Origin: Panonychus citri
Taxonomy: Eukaryota; Arthropoda; Arachnida; Trombidiformes; Tetranychidae
DNA length: 64,000 nt
Direction: 5' to 3'
NCBI RefSeq assembly: GCF_014898815.1
Contig: NW_026515507.1
Location: 372,001 to 436,000, forward strand
This document shows positions 51,989 to 63,110 of the stretch, piece by piece. Below the pieces are notes generated by a model. That model saw only the letters and a list, made by a program, of their open reading frames with translations, was not told the origin of the DNA and did no database searches. Made by a program: the position numbers and the translations under genes. The stretch's first letter is position 1; each line of letters begins with the position of its first letter.

Positions 51989-54900
51989 CCTGAGTCTGTG
52001 TCTTATTATTTTTGATGGATATTTTTTTCTTCTGCTTCAAATGCTACACACAAAATCCAAATAAACAGATAAATCAGTTGATAGAAAGAAGAAGATGATA
52101 ATTCAAATGCTATTCTGATAACAACAATCAACTAAAAGAGTTTTCCAAATGTAAAGTTTACGATAATCAGCAGTTAATGGCAGTAATTGAGTAGAGAAAA
52201 AAGGAGAGAAAAAAAAATCAAATTCTGAAGTTAATGGTAAACACCAAAGAATCAATTCGATTCATGGATATTGAGAACTTTTTTTCTCCATCCATTAGCA
52301 TCAATAGTCATCATATTTATCGTTTAATCATCTTCACAATGTTTATAAACTCAAAAGGAAATTGATCATTTGATTACATAAACAAAACTCTATTTCATCT
52401 TTATCCTCTCATCACACCATAATTAACAGTTTAACTTTTAAATTTCTCTCACTCTGTCAACCAGATGAACCTTGAAATATCATTCAAAACTCAGAATGAG
52501 ATTAATAATATTTTTCCGTTCAGATGAGTTACAGGTTCGTTGACGTTACAAGTAACGTTGAAAATAAACAATCCCAAACTCTGGGTGATAATATTATACA
52601 GGGTGAAGAAAAAACCACCAAGTATAATAGACAACAATGAAGGATAAATAATCAAGTAAAACAATTAATTATCCCTCAAGTGAAAGACAAATAACAATCA
52701 ACTATTAAAAAATTATAACAATTGAAATTCAGGTAAATGTACTTGTTTACCTTAGGCTAATATGTACTTTCTCGTGCTGTGAAATTGCAGGGCGATGGTG
52801 ATGGTTAGTAGCTTTTTTTATCATTAGGGTTGGTCGTAGGTGGATAATGATATTATAATTAACATAATGATAACACTGGATAAGTGAATAGTACTGATGA
52901 ATGTTTGATTCATTTTTGAAACTTTGTTTCTCTTTTTTTTCAGTTGTGCTGATATTTGCAGTTTTCTGGTTACCATGAAAAATGAGCGAAAACAAATCCC
53001 AAGTTGATAGTAAATAATAATTATCATGAGTTTGAATTAGAAGAGGGAAGGGAAAATATAATTAGCACAAGATGAAGTTTATTAAACATTCTCATCTCAT
53101 CTTATCTTTATCTTCATCATCTTCATCATCCAAGTTTTCACTTTAACGTGACGACAAAGACTCACGTCTATGAAACATTATCATTATTATTATCGCTTTT
53201 CCTGATTCTCTTATTATTATCATACCATAGACAACAAGCCTTAGACTCAATTAAATTATTTCATTATCTAAGTCAGATTGTGATGTTAATCAAGAAGAAG
53301 ATGATGTTGATGGTGATGAGGATGTGATGAGTAAAAATAATAATAAAAAAGCAACAATCAAAAGTATTTTAAATATGCAGTTTTCAGTCAACTGTCATCA
53401 ACAATTTTAAACCAAAGACAATTAGCTTAAGGTTTAGTTTTCATCATCTAAAATTTAACTGAATCTCTCAATTTCAATGATTCTGGTGATGACACAGGTA
53501 AATCAATTTGATGATGATAACGACAATTTGATGGTAAATTGAAATTTGCGTTAGCTAGCAGGATAGTGTAAGTATATAAGATTAACATTCAAGTGTAAAT
53601 ATAATTTAATTCACTGTTTATTATTAATTTAATATTAATGATAATATCATAGAGATGCGATTTGAATTATCGTCTTCATGTTAACATATTGAGTGAAAAA
53701 AACATGCTATTTGTTGGCTATCTACTCAAGGTTAAGTGATGATGACATTAAAGTCTCTTTCCAAATAACTCAGGATTGCATGACGAGTATTAATATGAAT
53801 TTTGGAAATGAGAGTCAAATGAGAGAGTACAAGTGAGTTACATACAAATAGACAGAAGAGCAGACAGAAAAGTCCCTTTGAAATGTCTCTCCCAATAACA
53901 GAATCATCAGCAACCTCATCTTCATCTTCATCAACAATAACAACAGGCATTTAGAGAGAGAGAGAGAGAGAAGCAAAATAAATCTAAGCTGACATGATAT
54001 CTGAAGACACAGGATGAGAATCGGGTTTGAGTAGGTGAGTGACTGAGAGTAAGAGTGAGAGAGAAAGGAAAGGAAAGAGGGAGAAAGGGAGAATTGATGA
54101 TGATAAAAGAGAAAAAGAGAGAGAGAGAGAGAAAGGCTTACGTTGGCAAAAAGAAAAGATAAGTGAAAAACTCTCGTAGACAGACAGAAATCATTAATAA
54201 TTCAGACAGTATATTCATTAACTTGATCGTTATATTTGATAATGAATTTTATGTTCAAGTCCAGTCAAGTGAACATCATGTGTTACTATTGGAAGATGCA
54301 ACAAGAAATATCATAGACAGTGAGAAGAGAGGGAGCGAGAAGCTAATTAAGAATAAATTGAGAAGGTATTTCCTTAATACAATAAGGCCTCTTTTCTCAT
54401 CATCATACCAGAAGATGAAAATAATGATAAAAGATGAGAAGTGAAATGAAGAGAGAGAGAGAGAGAGAGAACCACTCCCAAGATCCCCAAAAAATTATTT
54501 GAAATAAAAGGCAGGGTCCAGACGACAGGGATTGATGACATCAAACCCTTTTTTATACTTTTGAGGTTTCTTTATCTTCATCTTCATCTTCATCTTTTTC
54601 ATCGTTTACTGAAATCATGTGAAAAGGATTCGGAAGAGATTTTTCTAATCTTTCTTTCTTAATTCAATTGTAAATGATCAAATTCAGTAATTTAATTAAT
54701 AAGGTTTTCTGTTGAGAATTGATGAGGATGGAAATGATAAATATATTATATTGATAGGAAAAGAAACAAAGTAATTACTAATATATTTATAGCTCATTAT
54801 ATTTAAGGTCAATCAAGTCCAAAGGTTTGATTGTTATTAAGTTAATTATCATTAAGAGTGACGTCGATTCAGTTTAATTGTGTCTGGTTAACTGATGTGA

Positions 54901-57900
54901 ACCTCTAATTGTCCACAATTAACTTGTAAATTACCTCACTCATTATTATCATGGTTAAGCCAATTTTGTTGCAAAGTAAAAGGGGAAAAGGAAGATAAAA
55001 ATATGAAGAGAAAGATTGAATGAGAGATGATGAAGATGATGATGATGATGATGATGATGATGATAAATAAGATAAGGCGTGAGATGAACATGAGGTGATG
55101 CTTTATAAATACCATTGGTCAGGAGATAGACTTGAAAGTTATATCAATGTTGACTTGGGATGTAATAAAATAGCCTGAAGGCATAGCATCAGATTGGTGC
55201 CTCATCAACATTGGAAATGATGGAGATGATGAAAAAGATGAGGCCATGATGATGATGAGTAAAAACAACAGATAAATAGTAAAAATTTATACAGAATGAG
55301 AGGGAAAAATAAGAGATGAGGATGAGAAGGACAACTCCCAGGTAAAGGTAAATGTCATAAATCAAATTAAACTTTTAATTTCATATCCCTTTGATTTCTC
55401 AATGATTGGGAACCCAAATTATTATTATTTTCGGGAATACCTTTGATTGTGATTGATTTGATTGCAATAAGATGATAATAAAATTACAATCATCAACAAC
55501 GATCAGGTTAAAACTTGATTAACATCTTTCACATTATTTTCTTTAATCAACTTGTAATCAAATTCTCATGTAATGTATTCAAATAATAATTAAATTTTCC
55601 AATATAATTAACCTTTTATGATCAATATCATTACTATGTAACGATATTAAATTCAATCACGGTCTCTCATTGAGGCCTCAACTTTGGCATCATGATAACA
55701 GCAATTTAACTGTCACCAATGAGGATGTTCAATAAACTTAGTTTAATTGTCATCATAATAATAACAATTTAGATTAATAATTAAGGCTGATAATTAGTTA
55801 ATCTTTATCTGTTTGCAAGTTTAAATTAACTTTTTATGACAATATTCCAACAGTTTATCAATTAAAATCTAATAATAATAATAATTTTCTCAACTTTTAT
55901 GATCAATTAAGCAAACAATTTAATTTACTCCAATCAAATTAATTGTACACTTAATTTTTACTCAATGATAATTGTGCAATAATTAAGTAAAATCAATGAT
56001 CAAATCGATATGAATCCTTAATCCATTGATTAATAATTAAGATAAAATAAAGACTAAATCAAGTGGTCAAGTTAATAAATAGTATTAGGGTCAACAGTTA
56101 AAAATTAATGGTGATTAACTAATTAAACAATACTAATCAGTCAAGTTAGCGATTAAGTAGCTTATGATTGAAATTATTCAATTAATCCAACAGGTTAAAG
56201 ATAAGATGAAGCGAAAAAATCAACAATTAAGCAAATCAGCAATGAAATTGACGTTCAACTATTTATTTGGATTAATTTAATAATAATGAAGAAAAAATTG
56301 ATTGTAAATTGTTGATTAGTAATGAATCATTGATAATCAGCATATTAGTTTTAAATTGTTGTGGGAAAATCATATACACACCTTAACTAATAGGCACAGA
56401 GCCTAAATTGTGAATCTCATGGATTTGCATAGTAGCAATTAAACTGAATCAAGGATGAAAATCAATTAACGATGTTGAAGCAATTAAGTGAATCATTCAT
56501 TTAGTCTGGGAATATTATTAGTGATTATTATTACATTGCTCAGCTGATTATACAAATCTAATCAGTTTGGTTGTCTAATGATGACATTGATTGTCTTTTA
56601 AAGTGAAAACAAAATAAAACTAATCAACAATTTACTCATTTTTTACCGTAAATCTATTGATTATTGTATCAATGAGAGATAAAGTTAACCCAGAGATACA
56701 TGTGATGTATTATGATGACCTCTACCCTCTTCAAATGGTCATCCGATATCAACAATTATCTCTACCTGACTATCATTGCCTGAGCGAGTGAAATAAAAAT
56801 GATTGCTAACTCTAGATGGCTGGATAAGTGTAGTGACAAGTTGACTGTGTCATTAGATAGTAAGTCACCTTGACATTAATCAAGCAAAAGTAATTAAGAT
56901 GATGAGAGGAAATTAACTAGTGTTACCTGAGTGCAAGGTAACAAACTCGCCAAGCGCAGGGTTGCAATGAACCGACAGGTTCCAAGAATTATTATTGGTC
57001 GATATTGATTGTAATTGAATTTTTGTTACTCTTGATTAACAAAAAGTTATCATCAATGTCTTCCAATAATTATTGTTGTTGATTGTTTTATTTTTATATT
57101 TCTAATCATAAGGAAACCTTGAAGTTTACTAAAAACGTCAATTTGTAGCAACAATTTAAATTGTAAACGAAAATGTAACATAAATCAAACTCATAATTGT
57201 GATTTACAATTAACCGCGGGCAAGTTAATTATCAACAACAATTAACTACAAAAATATAAATCATTCAACGAGAAATAATTTAATATTAATTAGATACATA
57301 TAAATATGGAAATAGAGAGAGAGAGAGAGAGATAATAATTATTAATATTTGTAGACAATCAGTAAATCATTTGATAATCATTAATGAGAATTGTTGATTT
57401 GTCAGGATAATTGTGAAATCCAACAGACAATGTAATACTTTTTGATAATTAAGGTAATGATTGAACGGAAAAAATAGAATCCTAATTGTAAATGATTATA
57501 TAATTGTTAATATTTTTCTAATCAAATCAGCCTATTGATAATTTCATTCGTTTTTTTTTGTTAAATTGGCAGATTAATTAGTTGATTTAATGTAATTAGA
57601 AAAAAGGGGAAACGTTAAATTACTCATTAAGTCTAGAGAACGAGAATAATATTGAGTATTCAGCATGATTGCAAAATTTAATCGCAATTAACAACAATTA
57701 ACCTGTTGATTAAGTCTTGTAATCATCTCAAATGAATGGGAAGAAACAAAAAAAAATTTATTAGATAATAATAATAAATCATTAATAATAATATTGAAAA
57801 ACCAAGAAAAAAAGGGGAAAGTTTTATTGATGTAATTAGTTAACAATTAAACTGTCTGAAGTAATTAAATAGTGATAATCAGTCATAATAATTGTAATTG

Positions 57901-60836
57901 TTAAACTTAGTTAAATAATTGTTTACGGAGGAAATTGTGAGTAAGTAAAATAAGAGTAAAGAAAAAAAATGACGTGTTAACTGAATGACCTAGAAAAGAA
58001 AAACTGAAATCCGTCTAGACACTTGAGGGAGAGAAACTGAATGAGTGAGTGAGAGAGACAATGATGATGAAAAGGGGGAGTGGGAGAGAGTCTGGAGGAA
58101 GGAAGACAAGAGAGAGAGAGAGAGGAAGAGAGTGAGAGAGAAATGTGGGAGGTAGGGGTGGAGTTGTAATTTGATTGTAATTCGTCTCAAAGAAACAGGT
58201 TCACTTTTTTTCTTTGATAAATCAGCGATTATTTTTACGCGGAAGAAAAAGTTTAATCAACATACAAATACACACTTATCATCATGATCGATAACACATC
58301 TAAATGAAGTAACAATTTAATCTGATTTTTACATTATCAGAGTGCTGATGATTAGGACGATGATGATGATGATAGATTTACCCAATAAAACCAAAGTTTA
58401 ACCTTTAAGATTTAAGCTTTCGTGACTTGAATTGATGATATACTAGTGATGATGTACTTGTATAAGTTCAATCAAGATGAAGATAAAATTTGATAATAAT
58501 CAATTGATTACTGATGGTGTTGATTAAGTTATTGTGTCTAGACACAAATGAAGCTAATTGACTGCGATCCTCATGTTTACTCTAATCATCATCATGTATT
58601 TGTAGTAAATTTTAGTTACGTTATTATTGTATTATTACCGAGTAATTTTCTTCTTGTAATTGTCTATCTGTGTGTGTGTGTGTCTGTTTAAATGTTATTG
58701 TATAATAATGCAATAATAATGTTAATTCAATACACAGTAGTTAGTAGTTTAATCGTGGTGAAAATATTGATTAACCAACTAACTGTGAAAGAGAGAGATA
58801 GAGAGAGAGAAAGAGTTGAATATGATTCCAATGAACTTTTCTCATGATTCAGTTTTCACTCTCTCATCAAGGTCGGACAAATTCAATTAGGTAAATGTAG
58901 GTAACTGGAGTGCGCAACAGCTTAACTTGTTCATTATCATCATGTTGATCTTCATTGACAATTAAAACATGACAAACCCAAAAGTTGAAGGTAAATTTTA
59001 CAAAGGTAAATTAATTGTCCCAGACTTTCATTTACATAACATTATATGAATACAACTAAATAGAAGTTCAAATTATAATAATAATAATAATATGATAAAA
59101 GAATTGATAACCTTACCTGTCTGTAGAGAAAACCTTTTGATGTTATATTGAATTCGTAAAGGTTAATGTTTCGATAAGCGGGATCCATTTTTTCCAAAGG
59201 TTCACAGTCAATCTGATTAAAGGTAATCGAATCGATTGTTCGAGTGAAATAATCGTCAGAATAAAAGTTGAGACTTCGTGAGAAAGCGGCGAAACCACTG
59301 AAGTTATGAGTTCCTTGGAAATAGTCAACAGCCTCAGACATGATATCTAAATCAAGGTTCAGCGGTACTCTTCATGATTATCACCATGAAAATAAAAAGT
59401 ACAAAAGACGGAAGAGAATAAGAGAAATTAGATGAAGAAGAAGGAAAAATCTTCAAAGAAGCGATGGTTTAACAGGATGGAAAGGTAAACGTTGTTTGGA
59501 TCGAGCGATAAAGTTCATTTCGGTTTTTTTTTCATTTTTACTGAGAAAAAAAAACATGATAATGATTTTATATCAATGATGATGATGATTATGCGAGCTT
59601 GTTTTCCCTTTCCATCTTCTTAAAATTGATCATCATTCGACTGGAACCTCGATAAGTAAACATACCGAACGAGACTACAACGATTAAGCTCATTGATGGG
59701 TATATAGCTTTCCGGTTGAAAGGAGGATTGGGTTGATATTTCAGGTTTGACAACAGCTAAACGATAATAATAAGATCGCCATTTAATATGTTTACGAAAG
59801 TGAAATTCTGGTGATATGAGATGAATTTTGTTTAACCTGATTAACCAGATATAGTTATTGTTTGGTCGGTGTTCATATCATTACCAATATGATGATAGTT
59901 TTGTTTATCCATGTTGAAAGTAAACATCATGATGACATTTGGTTTCAGTTTTTTTTATGGTTCATGATCATAAGTTTAAGACCGTTGAGTTAGTGAGTTG
60001 ATAAATATAAAAGAGAGAGAGATATATATATATAAATGAGTGAGAATGAAAATTGAGAAAAAATGAGTCTAGACTGGTTCAAGTGAGTCTAATCAATGTC
60101 AAGAATCAGGGAATTTTTGATTGAAAATGTTTTTTGATTAATGAGGGAATAAGGATCAGGTAAAGGAATGTTAATCGGTGTGGAATTGGCTGAAATGGTA
60201 GAGGATAAAAAAGGATTAATGGATTATTGAACTAGAAGGATAAGGATACGAGGGTAACATTTTTGGGTTAACCCTTTGGTTTCGAGATAGTCAACATTTT
60301 AAGTTGAAAAAGGGTGAAAAATCAATAGGTATAAATAAGATATTAAAGGAAAGGGACATGGTGCGTACTTGATATCATGATTTTGAGATTTGAAATAATC
60401 ATTTGCTGTTTCGATTAGATGACTTGGACAATAAGTTTCCATTGGATTTGGATGGGAAATTTCAAGTTGCGCCGAGTTTTCAAAAGCGTGGACACCTCTG
60501 TCAGTTCTGCTGCTAACTGAAAATTTAACATCTTGGCTTGGCTTTGGATTTATGGTTTCCAAGGATTGCTGGTTGTTCAGAATATGAGCAGAGATGCAAT
60601 AAAAAAGAAGAAGATAAAAAAGTTACACAATGTTGTTGTTGTTGTTTTTTCATGGTAAAGAGAGAGAAAATGATAAAATAAAAGTGAAAAGTAGTTGAAG
60701 ATAAAAGTGAGAGAAAAAAGATGATGTATATGAGTGAGAGAGATGCTTGGTTACCCAATATTTTCTTTTCTCTTTCTGCTACAAATTAACTTGTATGTTA
60801 CGCGATCCATTTAAGGGTATGTATGTTGCTGAACTT

Positions 60837-60895
<59 letters not shown>

Positions 60896-61514
60896 CAAAC
60901 AGAATAGATGGTAAATACTGAGAGAGAAAAAAGAAACATGCTTTCTCTTGTTTACATCGTTTTCTCATTTGTTCAAAGAAATGCATCTAATGACTGGACT
61001 CTACGCTGGAAAGACGCTAACAATCAAGACCAATATTTCATTTCACATTAAATTAATTTATGTGATCTACTTTGACTTGATAATGTGTAACATTGAAATG
61101 GTGACAATGATGGAAAGAGCATGGATCACAATCGCTAACCTCAATATAGAATTGAACGGTATTGTCCGATGAGCTTTTGCCTTCTTTTAACACTCTGGCC
61201 GTTTGCCTTTGGATTCCACTATTGAGAAAAGAAAACAGGAAGAGAAGAAAAAATTGAATGAGAAAAATAGAGAGAAGATAAGGAAGGAAAGGAGAAAATA
61301 GCATGAATTTTCTTGGAAGACTTTCATGGTGTAGAAAACAAGTGAGAACATGAAATGAGAGAAAGTAGAAAGAAGGAAAAAGAAACAAGGAGGATAATAA
61401 GGGAAAGAGGGTTAACCTTGCCAAGAATGATTAGGTGTATATGTACCTGTACTTGGTGCCAATGTATGAAAATAAGACGAGAAATTTGTGTTTGTCGATG
61501 TTAATGGTAGACAT
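42057..61514 (-). CDS. PUSL1: tRNA pseudouridine synthase, TruA family, PUSL1-like
   Basis: Seven exons: 61514-61447, 61218-61140, 60568-60369, 59836-59666, 59369-59117, 42490-42325 and 42238-42057. All phases match, giving 372 residues. TruA enzymes convert uridine to pseudouridine in tRNA; PUSL1 relatives act in mitochondria. The N-terminus FLVLFSYIGTKYSGIQRQ, the catalytic motif SSRTDRGVHAF (aspartate 72), EFHFRKHIKWRSYYYRL, GTHNFSGFAAF, FLYRQIRRMVGA and PPEGLYL follow the family order. FLYRQ and IRRMVG are split by a 16,626-bp intron. A tail of about 60 residues after the last conserved block is rich in Asp, Glu and Asn (roughly from 42175 down) and is unusual for the family. The start ATG is followed directly by the first core strand, so any targeting peptide would be short or missing. 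Confidence 0.9.
43616..43745. repeat. Three copies of AGTGAACATCAWA
   Basis: Direct copies start at about 43618, 43684 and 43732, spaced 66 and 48 bp. A further AGTGAACATCAT lies near 54267. They may be protein-binding sites or remnants of a tandem repeat. Confidence 0.5.
46845..46879. repeat. (AG)n microsatellite
   Basis: A pure AG run of 35 bp in the PUSL1 intron. Confidence 0.9.
48188..48439 (-). CDS. Doubtful ORF or exon in the PUSL1 intron
   Basis: A minus-strand ATG frame runs about 84 codons to a possible donor (AAG then GTAAAAAGG); the raw frame continues to 48068. It is Ser/Asn-rich and contains YIQSPSNRS and FQQSPSSS, which resemble YIQPPPNRT and FQQSPSSSS in the ORF at 61.7-62.5 kb, in the opposite order. 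It could be a decayed rearranged copy, an alternative exon or chance. No domain is recognised. Confidence 0.2.
49054..49240 (+). pseudogene. Decayed NOP10 copy that retains the intron
   Basis: CTGACGG.GAAATGACTCATTCA matches the NOP10 first exon in 21 of 23 positions. A six-base loss follows, then a GTAAAATTG donor, a shortened 61-bp intron ending CTGTTTAG, and GTTTCTCACCTTCAGATTAAT, matching the second exon. The copy has no start codon, a frame change across the join and a stop soon after. The retained intron shows that it arose by DNA-level duplication, not by reverse transcription. Orientation is the same as the parent at 34.17 kb. Confidence 0.85.
50507..50543. repeat. (AG)n followed by (ATG)n
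   Basis: A compound microsatellite of about 22 bp AG and 15 bp GAT in the PUSL1 intron. Confidence 0.9.
51935..51984. repeat. (GA)25 microsatellite
   Basis: A pure GA run of about 50 bp, one of the two longest in the window. Confidence 0.95.
53953..53970. repeat. (AG)n microsatellite
   Basis: A pure run of 18 bp; a similar run lies at 54115-54133. Confidence 0.85.
54450..54470. repeat. (AG)n microsatellite
   Basis: A pure run of about 21 bp in the PUSL1 intron. Confidence 0.9.
55035..55068. repeat. (GAT)n microsatellite
   Basis: About eleven GAT units in the PUSL1 intron. Confidence 0.9.
57314..57332. repeat. (AG)n microsatellite
   Basis: A pure run of about 19 bp in the PUSL1 intron. 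Confidence 0.85.
60837..60893. repeat. (GA)28 microsatellite
   Basis: The longest pure GA run in the window, about 57 bp, in the second intron of the PUSL1-like gene. Confidence 0.95.
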
Positions 61515-61678
61515 TATTGATAGGAGAAGGTGTGATGATGAAGATGAAATTGGTTTAAATGGTGGTGATGATGAGCGAGTAAAAAAAGACTTAAGAGAGA
61601 TACAAATAGAAATGTGGAGATGCGAGAGTGAGAGCTGGTAAGAGAGTCATAGAGAAAGAGAGAGGAGAGCTGCTGTCA

Positions 61679-62503
61679 TCAGCTGTTACTAATTAATTTA
61701 CCACTATCACAATTCAAATGATCACAACATCTTAATACAGTTCGATTAGGAGGAGGTTGAATGTAAGGTCTCAGTATCTCTTTATGGTAATCATCTTTAA
61801 AATGAGAAGATGTTGTATTACTTGGATCATTACTGTTTGGATATACATTGGATTTAATTTGATGTTGATGGTGGTGAAGATGATCACGTTTGGCTTTATT
61901 TGTATTTAGATAGTGATGGTGAAAAAGATGATGATTATGGTGACGAATTTGATTAAAATTGTGTTGAGGTGATTGAGGTTGTTGAGGTTGATGGCAATCA
62001 AAGATTAACCTTGGGTTTAAAGTATCACTTTTATCAATTGTTGTGGTATTTGTGGTGGTAGTTGTAGTGATGCTGGTTCTCTGGAAATTGTGTCTACCTT
62101 GTTGCGATAAATGTTGTTGTTGGGATGAAAAAGCCTGTTGATGTTGATGATGATGATGATGATGAATTTTTTTATGTTGTTGTTGTTGCTGTTGTTGTTG
62201 TTTATTTGGAGATGGAGTTGGTTGTTGTTGTGGTGAGGATGATGATGGAGATTGTTGAAACAGGCGATATTTAGTAGATTGATTGAGACAGTTCATATTG
62301 TTATAAACAGAAAGTATCACCATTACCACAATAAGAAAAACAATCAACACAGAGATAAAAAATAGAAAAGAAAAAAAAAGAAGAGAGAAAATTCTAAAAT
62401 TCGAATAGAACAAAAAGGAAAAAGAGAATAGAAAACAAAACGTCGAGACAGATTTTGAGTGGAAAAAAAAAGAAACAACAACAACAAACTGAGCGATTAT
62501 CAA
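61679..62503 (-). CDS. Hypothetical His/Gln-rich ORF ending in a CCx4C motif
   Basis: The open frame spans 274 codons. The first about 65 residues are Phe/Val-rich and come from an A/G-rich tract on the + strand, so they may be untranslated or intronic; the ATG at MNCLNQ (about 62299) is an alternative start. Then come Ser/Pro-, Gln- and His-runs, followed by less biased sequence ending PYIQPPPNRTVLRCCDHLNC. The CC-four-residue-C pattern after an N-x-T is like the end of three-finger ectodomains of TGF-beta family receptors, with Asp in place of the usual Asn. A donor (GTAAATT) right after this motif at 61701 suggests an exon, but no kinase or membrane exon is visible downstream. It starts about 160 bp upstream of PUSL1. 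Weak call. Confidence 0.35.
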   Translation of the reverse strand: MIIAQFVVVVSFFFHSKSVSTFCFLFSFSFLFYSNFRIFSLLFFSFLFFISVLIVFLIVVMVILSVYNNMNCLNQSTKYRLFQQSPSSSSPQQQPTPSPNKQQQQQQQQHKKIHHHHHHQHQQAFSSQQQHLSQQGRHNFQRTSITTTTTTNTTTIDKSDTLNPRLIFDCHQPQQPQSPQHNFNQIRHHNHHLFHHHYLNTNKAKRDHLHHHQHQIKSNVYPNSNDPSNTTSSHFKDDYHKEILRPYIQPPPNRTVLRCCDHLNCDSGKLISNS

Positions 62504-62764
62504 TCAAGGGATGGGGAATATTAGAAGATGATGATGACCGAAGAGGAAATCAAATATAACAGTTAACCCAAGAAAAGGGAAAAGAGAATTTAGAAAAAAA
62601 AAGAATATCTAAAATCAGAGAACTGATTTGTTGTGATGAATGTTTTTTTTTGCTTTTGTTTTCTTGGGTTTTGGAGATTTTGGATTTTGAATTGTGTGTA
62701 TGTGTATGTAAGTGATTGAGTTAACCTAAAGACAAAACAAAAAGAAAACAAAAAGAAAAATAAA

Positions 62765-62870
62765 AACGCAAGAATTGCGTTCAAAATGCTTTAAGCATTC
62801 CCACCATGGTTTACCACCATGGAACCACTGAAGTGGTTCTGTCACATATCGCACACTCTGAGATACAGAG
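62765..62870. repeat. Row of four to five consecutive perfect hairpins
   Basis: AACGCAA/TTGCGTT (62765-62781, 3-base loop), AATGCTT/AAGCATT (62785-62799, 1-base centre), CCATGGT/ACCATGG (62804-62822, 5-base loop) and GAACCACT/AGTGGTTC (62822-62839, 2-base loop) follow one another almost without gaps. A weaker CTCTG/CAGAG (62856-62870) follows. CCACCATGG also occurs twice as a direct repeat. The block is GC-richer than its surroundings. The minus strand across it is open and preceded by an acceptor-like TCTGTATCTCAG, so coding is a possible alternative. Function unknown. Confidence 0.75.
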
Positions 62871-63020
62871 AGAAATAAAAAATATAAACAGATTAGAGTT
62901 CAGATATTTATAATTTTAGATATAAAAAAAAAGTTAACTAAGGTGGATACAAATTTATCTGTTCAGGGAAACATTTCAACTGAAGATATTGATTTAGAAA
63001 CTCAACAAACAGAAAACAAA

Positions 63021-63106
63021 AAATCTCATGTTCTGTAGTTTTCTTCAGTTCCGATAGATGGAACCGTTTGTTCATTCGAACTTTTCTCAGTTACACTAAC
63101 CCCATC
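63021..63106 (-). CDS. Possible terminal exon of a minus-strand gene off the right edge
   Basis: After a possible acceptor (GATCCAACAG) the minus strand reads DGVSVTEKSSNEQTVPSIG followed by TEENYRT and TGA. Composition is GC-richer and more protein-like than the flanks, as in a hydrophilic cytoplasmic C-terminus. Only about 28 codons support it and no family is recognised. Confidence 0.25.
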
Positions 63107-63110
63107 TGTT

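Larger units (their letters stand above)
42491..59116 (-). other. 16.6 kb intron of the PUSL1-like gene
   Basis: The donor GTAAGG follows FLYRQ and the acceptor TATTATTATAG precedes IRRMVG, both phase 0, so the join is unambiguous. The intron is AT-rich with many GA and GAT repeats, CAGGTAA motifs (about 46127, 52731, 53497, 55340), a NOP10 pseudogene at 49.05-49.24 kb and one doubtful ORF at 48.2-48.4 kb. No convincing nested gene is seen. Confidence 0.75.

Noticed and set aside
51846..52064. 72-codon ORF with Arg-Glu repeat
   Set aside because: It is the translated GA microsatellite.
54163..54444. 93-codon + strand ORF
   Set aside because: Starts at GTG with no usable ATG near the start, lies in intronic repeat-rich DNA and matches nothing recognised.
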